Notes under the pieces: generated by a model
What the model saw: the letters and a program-made list of their open reading frames with translations, nothing else
Told to the model about the DNA's origin: nothing
The model's database searches: none
Program-made: the position numbers and the translations under genes
Source of the DNA: Arthrobacter sp. Soc17.1.1.1
GTDB taxonomy: Bacteria; Actinomycetota; Actinomycetes; Actinomycetales; Micrococcaceae
Length of the DNA: 64,000 nucleotides
Assembly: GCF_036867195.1 (NCBI RefSeq)
Contig: NZ_JBAJII010000001.1
Location: 434,001-498,000 of the forward strand
Reading direction: 5' to 3'
In this document: positions 1-7,679 of the stretch, one piece after another
How positions within the stretch are numbered: position 1 is the stretch's first letter
Layout of the letters: every line of letters starts with the position of its first letter

Positions 1-342
1 CCCGGCGCAGAACTCGCTCGCGGCGGTGTTGGCGGCGGGCACTCCCGGGTACTCGCCGTCGGGCATGTCGGTGCGGGCGAAGGTCTCGAAGACGTGGGGC
101 TGATCGCACGGCAGCACGGTGATGTCGGTGACGCTCTCCGTGCCGGGGTCGTTGATGCAGTCGCCCACCTGGAGTGAGAAGGCGTCCGTCGTGGCCTCGG
201 CCGTCACGGCGCCGTCGGCGTCGCGCTCCGGGCCGGGTGGGCCGAAGACGCTGCAGCCCGGGACGGAAGCGAGGACCCCGATCACCAGTGCGGCCGCCGT
301 CGCCCGCAGGCGTCCCCTGCTCCTGTGCTGCCCAGTACCCAT
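1..342 (-). CDS. Septum-formation-family lipoprotein (partial, C-terminus off the left edge)
   Basis: The product starts MGTGQHRSRGRLRATAAALV, a basic n-region and hydrophobic stretch followed by a lipobox-like VPGC at about residues 28-31, so it is probably an anchored lipoprotein (Pro at -2 is atypical). The mature part has the pattern VGDCIND...VLPCDQPHVFETFA...YPG, which matches the septum-formation domain: paired cysteines, then a CD-PH motif, seen in many actinobacterial surface lipoproteins. The reading frame is open at base 1, so the C-terminus is missing. The ATG at 342 is chosen because it gives a complete signal peptide; no strong Shine-Dalgarno precedes it. The biochemical role of the family is unknown. 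Confidence 0.72.
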   Translation of the reverse strand, partial: MGTGQHRSRGRLRATAAALVIGVLASVPGCSVFGPPGPERDADGAVTAEATTDAFSLQVGDCINDPGTESVTDITVLPCDQPHVFETFARTDMPDGEYPGVPAANTAASEFCAG

Positions 343-451
343 CGAGACCCCGTCATCGGCCACGGCGCCCGTGGCATGGCTGTTGCTCCTCGGGACAGTA
401 CCGGATCGCACGCTCGGGGCACCACGGCACCCGATGACGGCGGAGGCGCAA

Positions 452-483
452 GAAAAGGGAGGCCCCGCGCTGCGGAGCCTCCC
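452..483 (-). terminator. Rho-independent terminator downstream of tRNA-Ser
   Basis: Read on the minus strand, a perfect GGGAGGC/GCCTCCC stem with a GC-rich loop is followed at once by TTTTC. It lies 7 bases past the 3' end of the tRNA-Ser gene, so it should end that transcript. Confidence 0.8.
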
Positions 484-489
484 TGGGAG

Positions 490-577
490 CGGAAGGTAAG
501 GGATTCGAACCCTTGAGACGGGGTGACCGCCCACTGGTTTTCAAGACCAGCTCCTTCGGCCGCTCGGACAACCTTCC
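490..577 (-). tRNA. tRNA-Ser (anticodon UGA)
   Basis: On the minus strand the acceptor stem GGAAGGT (577-571) pairs with ACCTTCC (497-491), and G at 490 is the discriminator. The anticodon arm CTGGT-CTTGAAA-ACCAG shows anticodon TGA. The T-arm reads GGGTTCGAATCCC, and a long variable arm is present, as expected for a class II serine tRNA. No CCA is encoded; the base context is CTCC. Confidence 0.95.
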
Positions 578-636
578 CCCCGCTAGTGTTTCACGAAGGG
601 CGGGGAGCCCCAAACACCGAGGGAGTGGAGGCGGGC

Positions 637-1611
637 ATGCGTGCAGTGGTGATCGAGGGTGCCGGCGGACCGGAGGTCCTCTCCGTGCAGGAGGTCCCGG
701 AGCCCGTGCTCCGGCAGGGGGAGGTGCTCGTCGACGTCGTCGCGGCCGGCCTGAACCGCGCCGACGTCCAGCAGCGGCGCGGCCTCTACCCGCCGCCCGC
801 GGGTGCGTCCCCGCTGCCGGGCCTCGAGGTCTCCGGCCGCATCGCCGACGCGGGCGGTTCGTCGTTCGCCGTGGGAGACCCCGTGGTCGCCCTGCTGGCC
901 GGCGGCGGCTACGCGGAGCGGGTCGCCGTACCGGCGGGCCAGGTGGTCCCTGCTCCCGACGGCGTGGACCTCGTCGAGGCCGCGGGACTGCCGGAGACGG
1001 CCGCGACCGTGTGGTCGAACCTCGTGCTGCAGGCGGGCCTCGCCGCCGGGGACGACGTCCTGATCCACGGGGCGTCCGGCGGCATCGGCGTGATGGCCGT
1101 GCAGGTGGGCCTCGCCCTGGGCGCCGTGCCCCACGTGACGGCGGGATCCGCGGCGAAGCTGGAGATCGCCCGGTCCCTCGGCGTACGGACGCTCATCGAC
1201 TACCGCGAACAGGATTTCGTCGAGGAGGTGAGGGCCGCCACGGATGGCCGCGGAGTGGACGTCGTCCTCGACGTCGTCGGCGCGAAGTACCTCGCACGGA
1301 ACCTCCAGTCCCTCGCGACCGGCGGGCGTCTCGTGGTGATCGGGCTGCAGGGAGGCGCGACGGCGGAACTGGACCTCGGGGTGCTCATGGGCAAGCGGGC
1401 GAGCGTGGCCGGCACCACGCTGCGCGCCCGGCCCGTCGCCGAGAAGGCCGCCATCATGGCGGCGGTCCGCGAGAACGTGTGGCCGCTCGTCGCCACGGGA
1501 GCCGTGAAGCCCTTCGTCGGTCGGACCTTCCCGCTGGCCGACGTGGCGGCCGCCCACGCCTACTTCGATTCGGGGGAGCACACCGGGAAGGTCCTGCTGG
1601 TCATGGACTGA
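637..1611 (+). CDS. Zinc-less NAD(P)H:quinone oxidoreductase, MDR family
   Basis: A 324-residue medium-chain dehydrogenase/reductase of the quinone oxidoreductase branch, close to PIG3-like enzymes. Visible marks are the N-terminal start MRAVVIEGAGGPEVL, the substrate-side segment LNRADVQQRRGLYPPP near residues 45-60, and the Rossmann dinucleotide site HGASGGIGVMAVQ near residues 146-158. The structural and catalytic zinc cysteines of true alcohol dehydrogenases are absent. It probably reduces quinones with NADPH in the cytosol; the substrate is not known. The ATG at 637 is preferred over in-frame upstream starts because family homology begins there. Its end overlaps the convergent FUSC gene by 11 bases. 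Confidence 0.88.
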   Translation: MRAVVIEGAGGPEVLSVQEVPEPVLRQGEVLVDVVAAGLNRADVQQRRGLYPPPAGASPLPGLEVSGRIADAGGSSFAVGDPVVALLAGGGYAERVAVPAGQVVPAPDGVDLVEAAGLPETAATVWSNLVLQAGLAAGDDVLIHGASGGIGVMAVQVGLALGAVPHVTAGSAAKLEIARSLGVRTLIDYREQDFVEEVRAATDGRGVDVVLDVVGAKYLARNLQSLATGGRLVVIGLQGGATAELDLGVLMGKRASVAGTTLRARPVAEKAAIMAAVRENVWPLVATGAVKPFVGRTFPLADVAAAHAYFDSGEHTGKVLLVMD

Positions 1612-2608
1612 GCGGGGTCCGCACCTCCGCAGCGCGCTGCCGGAGGTGCAGCGCCAGCACCAGGGCGATCCCGACGAACGCGCCGATCCCGGTCTCAAGG
1701 CCCCGGTCAACGAGCAGGCCCGCCGGGTCGGTGGGGTGGGCCAGCTCCGTGGAGACGAGGGCGAGCGGCGTGACGAAGGCCTGCGCGAGCGCGTACTGCC
1801 GGAGGATGAACATCTCGGCGGCGAACTGCGCGACGGCGATCACGAGGACGAGCTGCCAGGCCGGGAGCCCCGGGAGCAGGATCAGCGCGGTCAGGACCAG
1901 CCCGGCGAACGTCCCGAGCAGACGCTGGAGGCCCCGGGTCACGCGGGCGCGGGCGGACTGACCGACCAGGGGGACCGTCGCCGCGACCATGGCCCAGTAG
2001 GTGTGGCCGATCCCCAGCAGGGTGGCCACGCTGCCTGCGAGGAGGGCCGCCACCACGTACAGGGCGGCCTCGCGTCCCAGGGCCGCGAGGTGCCGGGCGG
2101 TCGGGTGATCGGCGGGTGCCCTGCGCCAGGGCGTGCGATGGCCCGGCCAGAGGAGGCCCGCCTGTCCGAGGAGGACGGCGAACGCCACCGTCGCCGCCGC
2201 CGTCGTGAGCCCCTGCCAGAGCGGCGGTTGGGCCGGCACCGAGGCGATGGCCGCGAAGGCGAAGATATGGAACAGGGATCCGCCCGGGCGGAGGCGGAAC
2301 AGGCCCGCGAGGAAGGTGCCCAGCCCCGCCACGGCGCTCGTGAGCAGGATCAGACCCCACGGGCCGACGTCGGCCCGTGCGGTGAGCGCCGCCGCGAGGA
2401 TCACCGCGAGCATGAGGCCGCCACCGCGCAGCTGGGTGGCGAGCCGCGGACGGTGCGGCTCGTTCCTGCCGTAGATGCCGGCGAAGGCCCCGAACGTCGC
2501 GAACACCGCGAGATCGAGCCTGCCGAGCAGCAGGACGACGAAGAGGGGGACCCCCACGCCCACGGCGCAGCGCAGCGCGGGGTGGTGGTCGGAGGCCGAG
2601 GGGGCCAT
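1601..2608 (-). CDS. FUSC-family membrane protein (aromatic-acid-exporter-like)
   Basis: A 335-residue protein with two hydrophobic blocks separated by a basic linker. The first runs from about residue 8 to 150 (several helices, including LFVVLLLGRLDLAVFATFGAF) and the second from about 180 to 325. The second block contains GHTYWAMVAATVPLVGQSA and RVTRGLQRLLGTFAGL, the conserved core of the FUSC/YccS-like superfamily. The family is usually annotated as inner-membrane efflux components. The ATG at 2608 starts just before the first helix; GTG codons slightly upstream are possible alternatives. No partner periplasmic protein is adjacent. Confidence 0.75.
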   Translation of the reverse strand: MAPSASDHHPALRCAVGVGVPLFVVLLLGRLDLAVFATFGAFAGIYGRNEPHRPRLATQLRGGGLMLAVILAAALTARADVGPWGLILLTSAVAGLGTFLAGLFRLRPGGSLFHIFAFAAIASVPAQPPLWQGLTTAAATVAFAVLLGQAGLLWPGHRTPWRRAPADHPTARHLAALGREAALYVVAALLAGSVATLLGIGHTYWAMVAATVPLVGQSARARVTRGLQRLLGTFAGLVLTALILLPGLPAWQLVLVIAVAQFAAEMFILRQYALAQAFVTPLALVSTELAHPTDPAGLLVDRGLETGIGAFVGIALVLALHLRQRAAEVRTPLSP

Positions 2609-2816
2609 GTGCACGAGGTCACGGAGGAGTGGCACGGACTGCGGGCTTCCGGTCGGAGGATCGACGGCGCCGCTGGCATCGGGTGGCGGAATGCCACCGA
2701 TCAACACTACTCCTGTCCCGGCATCACGGGTCGCCCGCGTCGAACCGTCGGCATGCTTCCGATCACCGGAGGGCTGTGCGAGGCTGGCAGGACAGCGAAC
2801 CGGAAGGAGCACCACG

Positions 2817-3062
2817 GTGGAGAACACGCATTCCGAGGGCGGCGAGAACGGTCTGTCGCAGGCGGCGGACAGCTTCGCGGAGAACCTCGGCGACCAGGTA
2901 CCCGACGGCGTCAACGAGGGTCCGACGGATCACGCCGACGAACCCGCCGACGACCGCACGCGGACGCACTCGAGCCTCAGCGAGGGCATGAACGCGAACG
3001 ACGACGAGCCGCCGGCCGTGCTCGACGACGACTCGGACGGCGCTGCCCGCGGTCCCTCCTGA
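2817..3062 (+). CDS. Small acidic hypothetical protein (81 aa)
   Basis: A short, strongly acidic protein rich in Asp, Glu, Gly and Asn, starting VENTHSEGGENGLSQAADSF and continuing with EGPTDHADEPADD and NANDDEPPAVLDDDSDG. It looks intrinsically disordered and has no signal peptide or membrane segment. The GTG at 2817 is supported by an AAGGAG Shine-Dalgarno seven bases upstream (2804-2809). Codon use is like its neighbours, so it is likely a real gene. A GC hairpin follows the stop. I recognise no family. Confidence 0.6.
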   Translation: MENTHSEGGENGLSQAADSFAENLGDQVPDGVNEGPTDHADEPADDRTRTHSSLSEGMNANDDEPPAVLDDDSDGAARGPS

Positions 3063-3074
3063 CGCAGGCGGCCG

Positions 3075-3105
3075 GCCGGTGCGCGCGTCCGTTCGCCGCA
3101 CCGGC
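3075..3105 (+). terminator. GC-rich hairpin after the small acidic gene
   Basis: GCCGGTGCG (3075-3083) and CGCACCGGC (3097-3105) form a perfect nine-base-pair stem 13 bases after the stop codon. There is no T-tract, so termination efficiency is uncertain. Confidence 0.45.
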
Positions 3106-3210
3106 GGGCGCGTTCGGCGCAACGACGGGCCCTGACCGCTTGCGGTGTGACGCAGGCCTCACTACGTTGCTACCTTCGTGTGCACCACACTTCCGCACCC
3201 GAGGAGCATC

Positions 3211-5487
3211 ATGAGCAAGAAGCAGAACGGATCCCACCGGCACGCCGACGTGCTGGTGACGGATCCGGACCTGCCGCCGGTCGCCGTCGACCCGCAGCAG
3301 GCCGAAGCAGAAGACCGCCGGTGGACGCCGGCGAAGATCGCCCTCTGGGTGGGCATCGCACTCCTGGGCGGGATCGCCTGGACCATGCTCGCCATCGTCC
3401 GCGGCGAGACCGTCAACGCCATCTGGTTCGTCTTCGCGGCCGTCTGCACCTACCTCATCGCCTACCGGTTCTACTCGAAGTTCATCGAGCGCCACCTCCT
3501 GAAGCCCGACGACCGCCGAGCCACTCCGGCCGAGTACAAGGCCGACGGCAAGGACTATGCGACCACCGACCGCCGGGTCCTCTACGGCCACCACTTCGCC
3601 GCCATCGCCGGCGCCGGACCCCTCGTGGGCCCCGTCCTCGCGGCACAGATGGGCTACCTCCCCGGCACGCTCTGGATCATCATCGGCGTCATCTTCGCGG
3701 GCGCGGTCCAGGACTACCTCGTCATGTTCTTCTCGATGCGCCGCGGGGGCCGCTCCCTCGGCCAGATGGCGCGCGAGGAACTCGGGGTCATCGGCGGCAC
3801 CGCAGCCCTCATCGCCACCCTGACCATCATGATCATCATCGTGGCCATCCTCGCGCTCGTGGTCGTGAACGCGCTCGGAGAGAGCCCCTGGGGCGTCTTC
3901 TCCGTCTCCATGACCATCCCGATCGCCCTCTTCATGGGGGTCTACCTGCGCTACCTGCGGCCGGGCAAGGTCACCGAGGTGTCCCTCATCGGCTTCGCGC
4001 TGCTGCTGCTCGCCATCGTCGGCGGCGGCTGGATCTCCGAGACGGCATGGGGCGTCGAGATCTTCACCCTCGACCGCATCACGATCGCGTGGGGCATCAT
4101 CATCTACGGCTTCATCGCCGCCGTGCTGCCCGTCTGGCTCCTGCTGGCACCCCGCGACTACCTCTCCACGTTCATGAAGATCGGCACGATCGTCATGCTG
4201 GCGGTCGCGATCGTCATCACCCGGCCGGAGATCAGCGTCCCCGCCATCACGCCCTACGCGACCTCCGGCACCGGTCCCGTCGTCGCGGGCACGCTGTTCC
4301 CGTTCCTCTTCGTGACCATCGCCTGCGGTGCGCTCTCCGGGTTCCACGCCCTCATCTCCTCCGGCACCACGCCGAAGATGATCGAGAAGGAACGCCAGAC
4401 CCGCTTCATCGGGTACGGCGGCATGCTCATGGAGTCCTTCGTGGCGATCATGGCGCTCGTCGCGGCCCTGTCGATCGACCGCGGGATCTACTTCGCGATG
4501 AACTCCTCCGCGGCGGCGACCGGCGGCACCATCGAGGGCGCCGTGACGTTCGTCAACGGACTCGGCCTCACCGGCGTGAACCTCACCCAGGAGGCGCTGA
4601 GCACGATGGCCTCGAACGTCGGCGAGGAATCGATCGTCTCCCGGACGGGCGGTGCTCCGACCCTCGCCGTCGGTATCGCTCAGATCATGCAGGGCGTCTT
4701 CGGCGGCGCGGGCATGATGGCGTTCTGGTACCACTTCGCCATCATGTTCGAGGCGCTCTTCATCCTCACCGCGGTCGACGCCGGCACCCGCGTGGCGCGC
4801 TTCATGCTGCAGGACAGCATCGGCAACTTCGTGCCCCGCTTCCGCGACACCTCCTGGCGGGCGGGCGCGTGGATCTGCACGGCCATCATGGTGGCCGGCT
4901 GGGGGGCGATCCTCATCATGGGCGTCACCGATCCCCTCGGCGGCATCAACACGCTCTTCCCGCTGTTCGGTATCGCCAACCAGCTGCTCGCGGCCATCGC
5001 GCTCGCGGTGTGCATGGCGATCTGCGCCAAGAAGGGGCTTTTCCGGTTCCTGTGGATCCCGGCGGTCCCGCTCGCCTTCGCGTCCGTCGTCACGATCTCG
5101 GCGTCGTTCCTGAAGATCTTCTCGCCGGTCCCGGCCATCGGCTACTGGGCCCAGCACACGGCGTTCAGGGACGCCCTGGCGGCCGGTGAGGAGAGTTTCG
5201 GCACGGCCAAGACGGTGGCCGCCATGGAAGCGGTGGTGCGCAACACCTTCATCCAGGGCACGCTGTCGATCATCTTCGTGGTGCTGTCGATCATCGTCAT
5301 CCTGACGGCGATCCTCGCGACCATCCGCGCCTACCGGCACGGCGGCGGCAAGGAGAACGAGGACGTCCCGCTGGCCTCGCGCCTCTTCGCGCCGGCCGGC
5401 CTCATCGCGTCCCCGGCGGAGAAGGAGCTGGAGGCACAGTGGGCCGCCCTGGAGCCGGGCAAGCGGCCGGCGCGGACGGGGCACTGA
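3211..5487 (+). CDS. cstA: Carbon starvation protein CstA (pyruvate/peptide transporter)
   Basis: A 758-residue polytopic membrane protein of the CstA family, the normal full length. A hydrophilic N-terminus of about 45 residues is followed by many membrane helices. Family signatures include GHHFAAIAGAGPLVGPVLAAQ and the SGFHALISSGTTPKMIEKE loop, plus GGAGMMAFWYHFAIMFEALFILT. Known members import pyruvate or take part in peptide uptake during starvation. The ATG at 3211 has GAGGAG four bases upstream. The stop overlaps the start of a YbdD-type gene, the standard CstA partner, so the two are translationally coupled. Confidence 0.95.
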   Translation: MSKKQNGSHRHADVLVTDPDLPPVAVDPQQAEAEDRRWTPAKIALWVGIALLGGIAWTMLAIVRGETVNAIWFVFAAVCTYLIAYRFYSKFIERHLLKPDDRRATPAEYKADGKDYATTDRRVLYGHHFAAIAGAGPLVGPVLAAQMGYLPGTLWIIIGVIFAGAVQDYLVMFFSMRRGGRSLGQMAREELGVIGGTAALIATLTIMIIIVAILALVVVNALGESPWGVFSVSMTIPIALFMGVYLRYLRPGKVTEVSLIGFALLLLAIVGGGWISETAWGVEIFTLDRITIAWGIIIYGFIAAVLPVWLLLAPRDYLSTFMKIGTIVMLAVAIVITRPEISVPAITPYATSGTGPVVAGTLFPFLFVTIACGALSGFHALISSGTTPKMIEKERQTRFIGYGGMLMESFVAIMALVAALSIDRGIYFAMNSSAAATGGTIEGAVTFVNGLGLTGVNLTQEALSTMASNVGEESIVSRTGGAPTLAVGIAQIMQGVFGGAGMMAFWYHFAIMFEALFILTAVDAGTRVARFMLQDSIGNFVPRFRDTSWRAGAWICTAIMVAGWGAILIMGVTDPLGGINTLFPLFGIANQLLAAIALAVCMAICAKKGLFRFLWIPAVPLAFASVVTISASFLKIFSPVPAIGYWAQHTAFRDALAAGEESFGTAKTVAAMEAVVRNTFIQGTLSIIFVVLSIIVILTAILATIRAYRHGGGKENEDVPLASRLFAPAGLIASPAEKELEAQWAALEPGKRPARTGH

Positions 5488-5696
5488 TGACCGTGCCGCA
5501 GGTGCTCTCCCACGCACGGGACACAGCCCGTGAACTGGCGTGGCTGTTCAAGGGGGTCATGGGGGAGAACGCCTACCAGGCGTACCTCGACCACCACGAG
5601 CGCTCCCACGCCGGCGGGCTCCCGATGACGGAGCGCGAGTTCTGGCGGGACAAGACCGACCGCCAGGACGCGAACCCCGAGGGACGCTGCTGCTGA
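5487..5696 (+). CDS. YbdD/YjiX-family (DUF466) small CstA partner
   Basis: A 69-residue protein with the family hallmarks ENAYQAYLDHH near residues 28-38, MTEREFWRDKTDRQ and the C-terminal GRCC. Members are nearly always encoded directly after cstA, and the E. coli homologue is needed for CstA/BtsT-type uptake. The ATG at 5487 shares its A with the TGA stop of cstA (TGATG), giving termination-reinitiation coupling. A long perfect inverted repeat follows. Confidence 0.92.
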   Translation: MTVPQVLSHARDTARELAWLFKGVMGENAYQAYLDHHERSHAGGLPMTEREFWRDKTDRQDANPEGRCC

Positions 5697-5706
5697 GCAG
5701 GTCCAG

Positions 5707-5754
5707 GCACGACGAAGCCCGGCACTCCGCACGGAGTGCCGGGCTTCGTCGTGC
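5707..5754. terminator. Bidirectional terminator between cstA-ybdD and the ABC transporter genes
   Basis: Perfect 23-bp arms at 5707-5729 and 5732-5754 flank a two-base centre. The repeat sits between convergent genes (ybdD ends at 5696, the permease gene ends at 5762), so it can serve both. The arms contain GAAGCCCGGCACTCCG. Confidence 0.85.
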
Positions 5755-5761
5755 GGGACGG

Positions 5762-6523
5762 TCAGCGCTTCTCCCACCGGAAGCGCTTCGCGGCGATGCT
5801 GTACGGCAGCACGATCCAGGCGAGGAGCACGACGGCGGCGCCGGCCACCGAGGCATCGAGCGCCTCCACACCCCACCCCGCCATGAGGAGGTTCTGCAGC
5901 GCGCCGCCCGGGGTGAGCCGGGAGACAAGCTCGAAGCCGTCGTCGAACGCGGTCCAGAAGAACGAGCCGATCACGACGACGAGGAACGGCAGCGTGGTGA
6001 TCTGCGCGGCCGCAGCGGAGGGCGTGTAGATGCTCGTGAGCATGCCGGTGGTCGCGCACAGGGCCAGGAAGCCGAGGACCGCCCCGATGACGACCAGGGG
6101 CCGGGTCGGAGCATCCACGCCCGCGACGCCGAGGCCCACGGCGATGACCGCGAGCTGCGCCGCGACGAGCGCCACGATGGGCGTCAGCATGCCCAGCCAG
6201 ATCACGGTGTCGGAGGACTCCCCGCTGCGCAGGCGCTTGAGGAACAGCTCCTGCCGCCGGGTCGCGAGCGTCGTCGTCGCGGTGAGGTAGACGCCGAGGA
6301 GGGCCACGACCATGAGGGTCAGCCCGGCCAGGACGGCGGCGCCGGACGGGCCGTTCATCTGGTCGGCGCCGATGTAGAACATGTAGGCGGCCATGGCCAC
6401 GGGCATCAGCACCGCGCCGGTCAGCACCGTCTTGTTGCGGAAGATGATGCGCAGTTCCATGAGCGCGATGGCCGTGATGCGGGCGGCGGCGGACGGGGAC
6501 GGGGTGTGCGCGAGGGTTGTCAT
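5762..6523 (-). CDS. ABC-2 type transporter permease
   Basis: A 253-residue membrane protein with about six hydrophobic helices and a conserved ABC-2 layout. It has a basic N-terminal segment (MELRIIFRNKTVLTGAVLMP), then paired helices including GLTLMVVALLGVYLTATTTLATRRQE, and a C-terminal helix before the basic tail RFRWEKR. The start at 6523 has a GGAGAG element five bases upstream. It lies 38 bases after the ATPase gene on the same strand, so the two form a two-gene exporter. The substrate is unknown; linkage to a DesK/DesR-type system suggests a membrane or drug stress role, which is inference. Confidence 0.88.
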   Translation of the reverse strand: MTTLAHTPSPSAAARITAIALMELRIIFRNKTVLTGAVLMPVAMAAYMFYIGADQMNGPSGAAVLAGLTLMVVALLGVYLTATTTLATRRQELFLKRLRSGESSDTVIWLGMLTPIVALVAAQLAVIAVGLGVAGVDAPTRPLVVIGAVLGFLALCATTGMLTSIYTPSAAAAQITTLPFLVVVIGSFFWTAFDDGFELVSRLTPGGALQNLLMAGWGVEALDASVAGAAVVLLAWIVLPYSIAAKRFRWEKR

Positions 6524-6561
6524 GGGTCTCTCCAGGTCGGGGTGTCAGGGGTCCGGGATGG

Positions 6562-7575
6562 CTAGGCGGCGTCGCCGACGCTGACCCGGCGGAAGACGGC
6601 GGCCAGCGATGCCTCCGAGGCGGCCAGGCGGTCCAGCCTGATCCGGGAGGAGTCGGCCCAGGACAGGACCGTCCGGAGGTCGCGCTGCAGATCGGGCGTC
6701 GGCACGATCACCTTCGTCGTGGACGGGGTCGGCACGAAGTCCGGTGACAGGCCGAGTCCTTTGAGCTGCAGGACGTCGACGGCTGCGTCGACCTCGAAGG
6801 AGACGGTCGACGGCTCGCGCCGCAGCACCTCCGCGAGGGTGCCCTCGACGGCGATTCCGCCGTCGTGCATGATCGCCAGCCGGTCTGCGTAGCGCTCCGC
6901 CTCCTCGAGGTAGTGGGTGGTGAGGACCACCGTGGTCCCGGCATCGTTCAGTCCGCGGACGAGTTCCCAGGTCCGTTCGCGGGACTCCGGGTCGAGGCCC
7001 GTGGTCGGCTCGTCGAGGAAGAGGACATCGGGCTCGTTGGCGGTGGCGAGGAGGAGGTCCAGGCGGCGGCGCTGCCCGCCCGAGAGCATCTTGACGCGGG
7101 TCGAGGCCTTGGCGCGGAGGTCCAGCACCTCCAGGCCGGCTGTGATGACCTCCTCGCGGGTCCTGGCGCGGGGGTCTGCCGTGGACAGGCGGAGCCACAG
7201 GCGGCAGGTCTCCTCCACGGTGAGGTCGTCGGCGAAGCCTGCCTCCTGCAGCATGATGCCCAGGCGGGGCCGGATGGAGGACCGGTCGCGGTACGGGTCG
7301 CCCCCGAGCACCGAGACGGTGCCGGACGTCGCTGCGCGGTGGCCCTCGAGCGTCTCCATGGTGGTGGTCTTGCCGGCCCCGTTGGTGCCGAGCAGGGCGA
7401 AGAACTCACCGTTGCGGATGGTCAGGTCGATGCCGTGGACCGCCTCGTACGAACCGTAGGAGCAGCGCAGGCCCGCGGCGGAGACGGCGATGGTGTCCGC
7501 AGGTGCCGTGCCGTCCGAGGGGGCCGGGCGGTCCTGCGTCGCGGGCAGTGGCGGGGTGCTGGGTGAGGGAGTCAT
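6562..7575 (-). CDS. ABC transporter ATP-binding protein (DrrA/CcmA-like)
   Basis: A 337-residue ATPase. After a proline-rich N-terminus of about 25 residues come a Walker A motif GTNGAGKTTT, the signature LSGGQRRRLDLLLATAN, Walker B DVLFLDEPTTGLDPESR and the H-loop VLTTHYLEEAERYADR. A C-terminal accessory region of about 80 residues is typical of ABC-2 exporter ATPases. The ATG at 7575 is chosen for GGAAGGATGGAG immediately upstream. It works with the downstream permease at the inner face of the membrane. Confidence 0.93.
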   Translation of the reverse strand: MTPSPSTPPLPATQDRPAPSDGTAPADTIAVSAAGLRCSYGSYEAVHGIDLTIRNGEFFALLGTNGAGKTTTMETLEGHRAATSGTVSVLGGDPYRDRSSIRPRLGIMLQEAGFADDLTVEETCRLWLRLSTADPRARTREEVITAGLEVLDLRAKASTRVKMLSGGQRRRLDLLLATANEPDVLFLDEPTTGLDPESRERTWELVRGLNDAGTTVVLTTHYLEEAERYADRLAIMHDGGIAVEGTLAEVLRREPSTVSFEVDAAVDVLQLKGLGLSPDFVPTPSTTKVIVPTPDLQRDLRTVLSWADSSRIRLDRLAASEASLAAVFRRVSVGDAA

Positions 7576-7651
7576 GACTCCATCCTTCCGAGCGGCGCCG
7601 AGCGCCGTCAGTGCCCGCCCGTCACCTCTTCCCGTGCCCGTCCGCACACCG

Positions 7652-7675
7652 GGACCATGACAAATGTCATGGTCC
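7652..7675. promoter_or_regulatory. Palindromic operator between divergent ABC transporter and two-component system
   Basis: Arms GGACCATGACA and TGTCATGGTCC are separated by AA, giving eleven perfectly paired positions and the core ATGACATTTGTCAT on the minus strand. It lies 76 bases upstream of the ABC ATPase start and just before the sensor kinase start. A dyad of this size is a natural site for the dimeric LuxR-type regulator encoded next door. Binding is inferred, not shown. Confidence 0.6.
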
Positions 7676-7679
7676 TACG

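Noticed and set aside
3146..3163. TGTGA...TCACT before cstA, resembling a CRP site
   Set aside because: The half-sites are eight bases apart instead of six and the right half is imperfect, so it does not fit the CRP/GlxR consensus.
2977..5517. Very long open frame antisense to cstA
   Set aside because: It is a by-product of high G+C third-position bias: composition is Arg/Asp/Gly/His-rich without any domain, and the opposite strand encodes a full CstA.
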